Source of the DNA: RHLJ01 sp965222205
Lineage (GTDB): Bacteria > Bacteroidota > Rhodothermia > Balneolales > Balneolaceae
Direction of reading: 5' to 3'
Assembly (NCBI GenBank): GCA_965222205.1
Contig: OZ244932.1
Coordinates: forward strand, 806,001 to 870,000
DNA length: 64,000 bases
Below the pieces are notes generated by a model. The model was given only the letters and a program-made list of their open reading frames with translations, did no database searches and had not been told where the DNA came from. Shown here piece by piece: positions 15,682 through 22,735 of this stretch. The translations under genes were made by a program, and so were the position numbers. How positions within the stretch are numbered: the stretch's first letter is position 1; the number at the start of each line of letters is the position of its first letter.

Positions 15682-16431
15682 TTATTTATGGTTCTCGACT
15701 TCCTTAATTGTCTTTTTAAGGAAAAGGCTAATTTCTTCTATTTTTAACTTTATCTCTGCTTCCCTATCCCGAATAGCTAAAGCACCTTTGATGAGATCGC
15801 TATCAGATTCATTTTCTAAATACCATGCTCCTCCGGCAGATTTCGATATGAGTTCACCATCTTTTACAAAAGCTAATATTCTACATGCGTTTAAAACGGA
15901 GTTCATTCCAAGTGGATCATGGAATGAGTCTAATACTTTAGTTTGATGCCAACGTAACTCTCCTAAAAATGCATCAATCAGCCATTCTTTTTTTACTTGC
16001 GAAAATAGTTTATCCGGATTTTCACCATAAAGGGTTTTGCCGTTTCGACGGCACAGTTCAATGAAGATTGCTATTTCTTTATTTTTTCCATCTTCCCAAC
16101 CTTCACAACTCCAACTACCACCCGTACTAAACCAAAATTCGTAATGAGGCTCTGGTTTAACATTGGCCACAGTGTCTTTAGTGCATATAATCAGATCCAG
16201 ACCTTTGGCGGGGCATGGAAAGCTATTATGATCAAGTTCATTTGCCAGAAAATCTTTTGTCTTCCTGCTCAATGGCTCAAGTACAACACCGATCGTGTCT
16301 AAGTCACTTTTACCTTCCTTATAGTTGCTCAAAGAGCTGGATCCAGTCTGATATAACCCTATTAGATTCTTTCCAAGTGCCTTTTGTAACTTTCCAGATA
16401 GCTGAGATAAATATTTTTCTTCTTTGGTCAT
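15682..16431 (-). CDS. Aminoglycoside-adenylyltransferase-like nucleotidyltransferase
   Basis: A 249-residue protein with the polymerase-beta-type nucleotidyltransferase motif GLYQTGSSSLSNYKEGKSDLD (split as GSSSLSNY and GKSDLD), followed by LDLIICT carrying the third acidic residue. The C-terminal helical half (WLIDAFLGELRWHQTK...NACRILAFVKDGEL) resembles the ANT(3'')/ANT(9) adenylyltransferase C-terminal domain. It may modify a small molecule by adenylylation; aminoglycoside resistance is only a possibility. It converges on the aldehyde dehydrogenase gene with 13 bp between stops. Confidence 0.8.
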   Translation of the reverse strand: MTKEEKYLSQLSGKLQKALGKNLIGLYQTGSSSLSNYKEGKSDLDTIGVVLEPLSRKTKDFLANELDHNSFPCPAKGLDLIICTKDTVANVKPEPHYEFWFSTGGSWSCEGWEDGKNKEIAIFIELCRRNGKTLYGENPDKLFSQVKKEWLIDAFLGELRWHQTKVLDSFHDPLGMNSVLNACRILAFVKDGELISKSAGGAWYLENESDSDLIKGALAIRDREAEIKLKIEEISLFLKKTIKEVENHK

Positions 16432-16434
16432 TAA

Positions 16435-16506
16435 TTATGAAAAGGTTTCATCCTCAAGAGTTGAAATCCAGTTAATTAATTCGAGTTTTCGTTGTTCTAT
16501 AGTCAT
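16435..16506 (-). pseudogene. Short ORF resembling the N-terminus of a Bacteroidetes addiction-module protein
   Basis: An ATG at 16506 opens 23 codons on the minus strand reading MTIEQRKLELINWISTLE... to TAA at 16437-16435. The pattern resembles the first residues of small addiction-module antitoxin-like proteins in Bacteroidetes, which are usually about three times longer, so this looks truncated. It ends 3 bp before the start of the nucleotidyltransferase gene and could also be translated as a short leader. The resemblance is from memory, not alignment. Confidence 0.35.
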
Positions 16507-16576
16507 TTTATGCCGCTTATTTCTGTATAAGTTTAAAGTACAAATGCTAACCATCAACAAATGATTTTGAAGAATG

Positions 16577-16966
16577 TTATGGTTTTGAAAAGTACTCCTT
16601 CATCGGTTCAAAATAATGCTCTAACCATCCCTGTTGATAATCAGGTTGCCCATCGGGTATGTTAGAATGAGCTAAAGTGAGCCTACAACCATTTTGTAAA
16701 TCTTCGAATCGAAGTCCGAGTAGTGAGTCTTCGTCGGAGTCATTGAATTCACTGGTTCTCCAACTTTGAACAATCTTTTTTCCTTTAACCAGCTTTTGAT
16801 TAGTACCAGTTATATATCCATCCCATGCAGAGAAGGTTTCACTTTCTCTGTCGCTACAAATTGCTTCCCCGCCTGTCATTGCAGAATGTTGCTCACTATT
16901 CAGCCAGGCTGAATAAAGTTCTTCCGAAGAGACTGGAAAGAATGCCGAAATTTTGAAAGAAACCAT
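16577..16966 (-). CDS. SRPBCC (AHSA1/START-like) domain protein
   Basis: A 129-residue single-domain protein with the AHSA1/SRPBCC pattern: an N-terminal strand followed by SSEELYSAWLNSEQHSAMTGGEA, a central GYITGTNQKLVKGKKIVQSWR, and a C-terminal helix with GWLEHYFEPMKEYF. Such proteins form a hydrophobic cavity and bind lipids or small ligands, or stimulate Hsp90. Function here is unknown. It is cytoplasmic and stands alone on the minus strand. Confidence 0.85.
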   Translation of the reverse strand: MVSFKISAFFPVSSEELYSAWLNSEQHSAMTGGEAICSDRESETFSAWDGYITGTNQKLVKGKKIVQSWRTSEFNDSDEDSLLGLRFEDLQNGCRLTLAHSNIPDGQPDYQQGWLEHYFEPMKEYFSKP

Positions 16967-17000
16967 AAACGTTAATTAGATTGAATCAGGATTAATCTAA

Positions 17001-17618
17001 TTAAAAATTAAATCCAAAGTGAAAACCTGGTTCTCCCAGAAAGTATTTTGGACGTTTATCATCTAATCGCTTAAATGAAGGCGGCATTTCTGTATGATAA
17101 GGGCGATGTGTAATTGCTAATGAGGGCTCGATAAAAAGTCTGCCCCTAAATAGTCTTACGTGATATCCGATTCGATAAGTGTTAAATATTTGAAAGCCGT
17201 TATCAATCTTACTGTTGGATTCATCCACAAACGATTGCCATGCGTTCATTACATGGATTGCAGAGTATAACCCTTTCCACAGAAATCGCTGGTAAGCCAA
17301 AGCAAATCCATATTCTCTGATGTATCCGGGAAATTTTTCATCCGGATTTTGGAAAGAAGTTAATGGTACACCTAATGACCATTCATATTTCCAGGTTTTC
17401 AATTCCAGGGATATTACGTCTTTATTAGTAATACGATAACCCATATTCAACTGTGCGAATTCAGGACTATATTTGGTATCCAGATTTCCCAGTAATGCTA
17501 ATGTGCTACCTATAAAGAAGTTGGATTGTGGATCATCCCGTTCAGTATTCTGAGCTTTTGTAATTAATGAGCAGGCAAAGAGGATTAAGGATATACTTAC
17601 TAAAAATTTAATCTGCAT
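17001..17618 (-). CDS. Probable outer-membrane beta-barrel protein
   Basis: A 205-residue protein with a clear signal peptide (MQIKFLVSISLILFACSLITKAQ) and alternating hydrophobic/aromatic strands. It ends FHFGFNF, a terminal aromatic typical of barrels inserted by BamA. It may form a small eight-stranded barrel. No specific family was recognised. A perfect palindrome lies about 60 bp upstream, and the next gene upstream is a Crp/Fnr regulator on the same strand. Confidence 0.7.
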   Translation of the reverse strand: MQIKFLVSISLILFACSLITKAQNTERDDPQSNFFIGSTLALLGNLDTKYSPEFAQLNMGYRITNKDVISLELKTWKYEWSLGVPLTSFQNPDEKFPGYIREYGFALAYQRFLWKGLYSAIHVMNAWQSFVDESNSKIDNGFQIFNTYRIGYHVRLFRGRLFIEPSLAITHRPYHTEMPPSFKRLDDKRPKYFLGEPGFHFGFNF

Positions 17619-17678
17619 AAGCTATTGGTTTGATTCTAAGCGTGAGCAGAAATTTAAGGAGGTAGGACTCTTAAGAAG

Positions 17679-17692
17679 TTAACTTAAGTTAA
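17679..17692. promoter_or_regulatory. Perfect palindrome upstream of the barrel protein gene
   Basis: TTAACTTAAGTTAA is a perfect 14-bp palindrome 61-74 bp upstream of the barrel protein start. The distance fits an activator or repressor site. The adjacent Crp/Fnr-type gene is one possible binder; nothing shows this directly. Confidence 0.35.
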
Positions 17693-17709
17693 GAAACGAG
17701 ATTTTCGAG

Positions 17710-18282
17710 TCATTTTTTCTGAAGTCGGGATCGCAACCGACTTAAAGACTGCGGAGTTATTCCCAGAAAGCTTGCTAATTGATGTTGTGGAACACGCTGG
17801 ATGAGATCTGGTCTCTTATCGAGTAGATTCAAATATCTTTGTTCCGGGGATGAGGTTTTAAATGTGTCAAAATCAATTTGTTGTCTTGCCAGGAGTTCAT
17901 CAGACAATACAAGACACATTTTTTCGAATTTAGGAAACTTCTGAAAGATTTCGGCTTCCATATCCGGGTTGGCCACGGTCAAAATTGAATCTTCTACACA
18001 TGCTATATAGTATTCTGAAGGTTGTTTGGTTAACACACAGTTAGGAGTTAGCCCCTCCAATTCGGTATAGAAAGCGGTTGTTTTTTCTTCTCCATCTATT
18101 ACATAATAAGTTCGAAGAAAACCTTTCAATACAAAATATCCATCGGTAGATCGTTGACCTCTTTCAAGAAGTACGGTTCCTTTCTCGAACGATTTAAAGA
18201 TATCTAACTCAATTAAAGCATTCTTTTCTTCTTCGTTTAAATCAATGTACCTGGAGATAAAATCGAATAGGATATTTTCCAT
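17710..18282 (-). CDS. Crp/Fnr-family transcriptional regulator
   Basis: A 190-residue regulator with an N-terminal cyclic-nucleotide-binding fold (KGTVLLERGQRSTDGYFVLKGFLRTYYVIDGEEKTTAFYTE, about residues 34-74) and a C-terminal helix-turn-helix (RVPQHQLASFLGITPQSLSRLRSRL). The cAMP-binding signature is not conserved, as is usual in Bacteroidetes members, so its effector is unknown. It ends in RLRSRLQKK like many small Bacteroidetes Crp-like proteins. It lies 4 bp after the methyltransferase stop, so both are probably cotranscribed. Confidence 0.88.
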   Translation of the reverse strand: MENILFDFISRYIDLNEEEKNALIELDIFKSFEKGTVLLERGQRSTDGYFVLKGFLRTYYVIDGEEKTTAFYTELEGLTPNCVLTKQPSEYYIACVEDSILTVANPDMEAEIFQKFPKFEKMCLVLSDELLARQQIDFDTFKTSSPEQRYLNLLDKRPDLIQRVPQHQLASFLGITPQSLSRLRSRLQKK

Positions 18283-18286
18283 CTAT

Positions 18287-18910
18287 TTAGCTCGTTATGT
18301 GCGAAGAGTTGGATTTCTTCACTGCAATAATTCTGTAATCTGTCTCGCTTTTATGCCCACTTTCGTTGTCTGTAAAAGTGTATTTAAACTTCTTTTCAGT
18401 CAATCTTGTTAGGGGCTTTTCAAAGTCAATTGCTTGATTAAGAATTCGAACCTTATCTCCTGTATCCTGAATACAAACAACTACTGAACTTCCGTTTTTA
18501 ATTCGCGCGACAATTTTTTTGACTAATCCTGTTTCGTTTTTTCTATCTTTTTTTGTGAAATGAAACATGCTGTCCAGAAGGATAATGTCAAATGCTTCAA
18601 AACTCTCGAACCTGTAGATGTCACCGACCTCCCCAACCAAATTCAGGTTTTCGGATTGAGCAATTTGATTCATTTGTTCAATTCCTACTTTTGAATGGTC
18701 TATCCCCGTTACCGAATATCCAAGTCGGGCCAAAACAATTGCATCTCGTCCTTGCCCACACCCTAAATCGAGCACGTTCCCTTTTTCAGGATATTCAGCA
18801 AAGAATTCAATCAATTCGGGATAAGGTTTCCCGAACAGGTTTTCCGTCTTATAGTGTTTATCGTAGGTTACTCTCACTCGTTTTTCTTCAATGGTGAGTA
18901 TATGAAGCAT
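18287..18910 (-). CDS. SAM-dependent class I methyltransferase
   Basis: A 207-residue methyltransferase with the SAM-binding motif NVLDLGCGQGRDAIVLARLGYSV and motif IV FDIILLDSMFHF. The opening YDKHYKTENLFGKPYPELIEFF is typical of a TehB-like group of small-molecule methyltransferases. The acceptor is unknown. It is followed after 4 bp by the Crp/Fnr regulator gene. Confidence 0.85.
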   Translation of the reverse strand: MLHILTIEEKRVRVTYDKHYKTENLFGKPYPELIEFFAEYPEKGNVLDLGCGQGRDAIVLARLGYSVTGIDHSKVGIEQMNQIAQSENLNLVGEVGDIYRFESFEAFDIILLDSMFHFTKKDRKNETGLVKKIVARIKNGSSVVVCIQDTGDKVRILNQAIDFEKPLTRLTEKKFKYTFTDNESGHKSETDYRIIAVKKSNSSHITS

Positions 18911-18957
18911 AAAGACCTAATTGGAGTTATGATTTCATATACATTATTGTGTTTTCG

Positions 18958-19689
18958 TTAACTTTCTAAATACTTCAAATGCCTGTCAATTTGATCCACC
19001 AATGAAAGAACTAATTGATAATTAGTCTCATATTGATTTTGCATATATCTCCTGATCATAATATTCATTTTTATCACTTCATAGAATTCATCATCATTTA
19101 GCCATTGGTTATAGTTTCTCGGTTGTCCTGAAACCCATAACTCATCAAGAGAAATATGCTCAAGTATTTGTGGGTACATATAGTCCCAAAGATATTTGTC
19201 ATCAAAACCCTTCTCTAGATTTTCTAAATAATTGTACTTGTTTGAATAAAGGTGCGACAAATTGTTCCGAAGTGAATCACTGGAGATTAAATCAAGACCA
19301 ATTGACTTTAAATTTTCCCAGGCGGAGGTGTTTTCCGATAGTTGAAAATTACCGAAGATGTTTCCAAAATAAGTTTTGAGCGTGTCATTGTAAGGAAGCC
19401 TTTCTTCAATAACTCTGCGAATAACTTCATTGTATTTTATGCGTTTATTATTGTGCTCTATATTAAATTCGAAATCTATAAGATCTTCTTGAAGGTTAGC
19501 TTTTACCTCCGTCAAAAGTATAATCTCTTTATCTATTTGTTTTTGAGTTTCATTCCAATTATTGATTTGAAGGGCTATTAGAATTCCAATCACGACAAGA
19601 ATAATTTCACCAATAGCATATAGTAAATACTTACTGAATTTATTTTCAGAGAGTAGTTTTTGTCTGATTTTCCGAAAGAATTTTATCAT
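18958..19689 (-). CDS. DUF6090-type membrane protein
   Basis: A 243-residue protein with the N-terminal pattern FFRKIRQKLL...YLLYAIGEIILVVIGILIALQINNWNE, a single membrane segment followed by a long helical soluble part with many charged residues. This start is typical of a Bacteroidetes family labelled DUF6090. The function is unknown. It stands alone on the minus strand between the methyltransferase and SDR genes. Confidence 0.8.
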   Translation of the reverse strand: MIKFFRKIRQKLLSENKFSKYLLYAIGEIILVVIGILIALQINNWNETQKQIDKEIILLTEVKANLQEDLIDFEFNIEHNNKRIKYNEVIRRVIEERLPYNDTLKTYFGNIFGNFQLSENTSAWENLKSIGLDLISSDSLRNNLSHLYSNKYNYLENLEKGFDDKYLWDYMYPQILEHISLDELWVSGQPRNYNQWLNDDEFYEVIKMNIMIRRYMQNQYETNYQLVLSLVDQIDRHLKYLES

Positions 19690-19853
19690 TGATTACTGGT
19701 TGGTTTTATTGAAAAACAACAAAAGAATAAAACGGGTTGAATGGGCATTGTCCTGATTTCGTCTGTAAATATATTCAACATATCCGATCAATTCTAAGGG
19801 AGAACATGAATACCCGAATTATTTATAAAGTACAAACATCAGCGTATCCCAAC

Positions 19854-20615
19854 TCAAATCCCCTTAATCCATCCACCGTCTACAGGTAGGGAAATTCCTG
19901 TGATATAGCTTGCTCTTTGGCTACACAAAAAAGTGACAGCTACAGCAAATTCATCTGGCTGAGCAACTCTTCCAAGGGGAACATCTTTTGTAAATGTATC
20001 CCAGTTTGATGCATCGCCACGTAATTGTATTAAGCGTTCCGTTTCAGTATAGCCGGGCAAAACATTGTTCACAGTTATATTATACGACCCTAATTCATTC
20101 GAGAGCGTTTTTACAAGCCCAAGGAGAGAGGCTCGTACGGAATTGGATAATATTAGTCCATTTACAGGTTGTTTGATAGCCTGAGAACTTATGGTAACAA
20201 TTCTACCCCATTGCTGCTCTTTCATTCCCGGAAGTACCCCTTTTATCATTTCTACCGTGCTTTCCAGTAAAAGTTTGTAGGCCGATTCCCACGCGTGTAT
20301 GTCATGCTCTTCAAACTTTCCGGTTGGCGGGCCTCCGGAATTAGTAACCAGGATATCAACAGTTCCTAACTTGGCTTTTGCAGCCTGGATGATGTTCTCT
20401 CTTCCTGATTGCTCAGTGACATCTCCGACCACATAATGCACGACTCCTCCGGTTTTTGTTTCTATTTCTGATTTTGCAATACGGAGGTGTTCTTCGTTAC
20501 GGCTACAGATCATGATCTCGACACCTTCACCGGATAACTCTTTTGCTACCGCTTTCCCGAGCCCCTTACTCGAAGCCATCACCAACGCTTTTCTGCCTTT
20601 GATTCCTAAATCCAT
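19854..20615 (-). CDS. SDR-like protein lacking the canonical YxxxK catalytic pair
   Basis: A 253-residue Rossmann-fold protein close to 3-oxoacyl-ACP reductase-like SDRs. The cofactor loop reads MASSKGLGKAVA, and the NAG motif is replaced by TNSGGPP. Where classical SDRs have YxxxK, this protein has LSNSVRASLLGLVKTL, so the Tyr is lost and the Lys position is Arg. The C-terminus (NVLPGYTETERL, ITGISLPVDGGW) is normal. It belongs to the BKR-like group known to lack a standard tetrad. It may bind cofactor with altered or no reductase activity. Confidence 0.85.
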   Translation of the reverse strand: MDLGIKGRKALVMASSKGLGKAVAKELSGEGVEIMICSRNEEHLRIAKSEIETKTGGVVHYVVGDVTEQSGRENIIQAAKAKLGTVDILVTNSGGPPTGKFEEHDIHAWESAYKLLLESTVEMIKGVLPGMKEQQWGRIVTISSQAIKQPVNGLILSNSVRASLLGLVKTLSNELGSYNITVNNVLPGYTETERLIQLRGDASNWDTFTKDVPLGRVAQPDEFAVAVTFLCSQRASYITGISLPVDGGWIKGI

Positions 20616-20646
20616 ATCGGGTTTTGTTTTAAGATTAATTTAAATG

Positions 20647-20786
20647 GGTCATCCTGAATTTTGCAGAAGGTATTCCTTCGGAAGTTTGAGAATCTTTGTA
20701 AGGCTTAAATAAAAAAACTGAAGCAATTAAATAAATCTACGCCTTATCACAAGATTCCGATCCGTCAACTGACGGACGGAATGACC
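20647..20786. repeat. MITE-like dispersed element B (GGTCATCC termini)
   Basis: A 140-bp intergenic element runs from GGTCATCC to GGAATGACC, an inverted repeat with one base bulge. It contains a TTCC-TTC-GGAA hairpin (20673-20683) and a CCGTCA-AC-TGACGG hairpin near its right end. It shares its termini and a TTC/GAA-loop hairpin with element A. It encodes nothing visible. Confidence 0.6.
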
Positions 20787-20793
20787 AGTTTAA

Positions 20794-21153
20794 CTATTTC
20801 TTCAGATAATCATCGGTTCCATCAATCCAGTCGGTGCGGGGAGGAGCCCAGGTATCGGTTTCTTCCACGTCACCGATCATGAGGGCTTTATGAGGCAGGT
20901 TTCCGGGAATAACCACAGAATCTCCCGGGTGTAAATCAACGGGTTCAGAGTCTTCATCTTCAAACCAAAAGCGTATGGTTCCTTTTTGTACCTGAGTGAT
21001 CTGCTCATTTTCGTGCTCATGCATTGGAACTACAAATCCATCTTTGAATTTCATTTTAGCGACCATGATCTTTTCACCCCATATCATTTTTCGCTTCATT
21101 TTTGGATTTACTTGCTCTTCGGGGACATCATCCCAATTTATTTTCTTGATCAT
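20794..21153 (-). CDS. Cupin-domain protein
   Basis: A 119-residue single cupin barrel. Motif 1 reads PMHEHENEQITQVQKG (the metal ligands H, H and E) and motif 2 reads PGDSVVIPGNLPHKA. It should bind a divalent metal. Small cupins of this size include sugar- or amino acid-modifying enzymes and stress proteins, and no substrate can be assigned. It is cytoplasmic and monocistronic on the minus strand. Confidence 0.85.
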   Translation of the reverse strand: MIKKINWDDVPEEQVNPKMKRKMIWGEKIMVAKMKFKDGFVVPMHEHENEQITQVQKGTIRFWFEDEDSEPVDLHPGDSVVIPGNLPHKALMIGDVEETDTWAPPRTDWIDGTDDYLKK

Positions 21154-21247
21154 TCTGCTTATTTGATTTTGGTTTGAAAGGGGAAAGTCATAGAAATCGG
21201 ATCAAACTTCAACTTATTAAAAAACAGGAGGGGCTAGAAACTGAATT

Positions 21248-22662
21248 CTATTTGGCAAGTTTCTTAAGCATCGAGTTGAAAATAATTCCGTGAAACGGAT
21301 AAACTGCGTACCAATATAAGCGCCCTAAGATGCCTTTTGGTCGGAAAGTCGCAGTTTGCCATAACTCGCCTTTTTTAATATAAAAATCCAGCCATGCCTC
21401 CCCGGGAAGTTTCATCTCTGCAAAAAGAAGAAGCCGTTTCTCCTCCTGATTTGCATAAAGAACACGCCAGAAGTCTACGGCATCCCCGGCACTTAACTCA
21501 TGTTTATTAGTTCGCCCTCTTCGTAAACCTACACCTCCAAAAAGTTTATCTAAACCACCTCTTAATTTCCAAAGCCAATTGGCAGAATACCAACCGACAT
21601 CACCACCAATTTGCCAAATACGATTTATGGTTGTCTCTTCATCCTTTACAGGAATGTGTCGCTTATCCACGAAGCAACCATACGTTGGTACATCAATAAA
21701 ATCAGACACTTTAAATTTCATTGCACCGCTTATCATTGAGTCTTTCCAACTGGAAATTACCGAGTTACTTTCAATTCGGTTAAATGCCTTTTTTAGAGCG
21801 TCTTCATAGCAAATAGGTTCAACATCCAATATTGAATTAATACTGCTGTCACGTGCTACAACCTCAACTTTCATGCTGTTAACCAAAGACACTGCAAGTT
21901 GGTAGGTAGTAGAGGTGATAAAATACAACCAGTAAGAAGAAAGTCTTGGTGTCATTACCGGTACGGTATAAATTTTCCGGTTTAGCCCTCTTACTTTTGA
22001 ATACCCTTCCAATATTTCTTTATAGTTGAGTACATCGGGGCCGGCAATATCGTAGTTGGCATTATACACTTGCTCATTAAAAAGACTTTTTCGAAGAAAT
22101 GAAATTACGTCTCTGATGGCAATAGGCTGGCATTTAGTTTTTAACCATTTTGGAGCAACCATGATTGGAAGCTTCTCAGCTAAATCCCGGATTATTTCAA
22201 AGGAAGCACTTCCGGAACCAATAATAATACCCGCACGGAGCGTAGTTAGGTGAAAACCACCTTCCGAGAGAATCTCTTCAACCTGTTTTCTGGATTTCAG
22301 ATGTTTAGAAAGTGATTCATCATTAACAATTCCACTTAAGTAGACAACATGAGTGGTTTTTGTCTTGTTGATTACCTCTCTGAAATTAATAGCCGAATCA
22401 GTTTCAAGCTGTTCGAAATCGTTAGAAGCCGACATCGAGTGGATCAGGTAATAAGCTCCATCAATATCATCAGGGATAGAGGAAAGAGTTTCTGGTTTCA
22501 GAAAATCTGCTTCTATAACTTCTATTTTATCCTGAATAGATTCCGGTGGATGAAGCGCCTTTTATCTCTGACACAACATACTACCGTATACCCTCGATCT
22601 ACCAATACCGGTAATAATCTCTTTCCTATGTAACCAGTAGCTCCGGTGAGTAAAATCTTCAC
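21248..22662 (-). pseudogene. SDR/DUF2867 fusion gene interrupted by a -1 frameshift
   Basis: From a GTG at 22662 the minus strand reads MKILLTGATGYIGKRLLPVL and continues to CCVRDK, a complete NAD(P)-binding start of an atypical SDR. The frame then runs to a stop. The adjacent frame resumes as LHPPESIQDKIEVIEADF and YYLIHSMSASND, then stays open to 21248 through a C-terminal DUF2867-type domain (AVDFWRVLYANQEEKRLLLFAEMKLPGEAWL). Adding one A to the AAAA run (22560-22563, TTTT on the plus strand) would restore one frame of about 470 residues. This could be a real inactivating mutation or a sequencing error in a homopolymer. Confidence 0.8.
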
Positions 22663-22735
22663 ATTAAGGTGATTATTTAATCTTTAATGCTCCAAAGCCA
22701 ATTTTAAAGGATTTCGTTTGATTCAGGAGTAAACG

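Noticed and set aside
15656..15946. 96-residue plus-strand frame at the end of the aldehyde dehydrogenase gene
   Set aside because: It lies antisense to the nucleotidyltransferase gene and has no family features.
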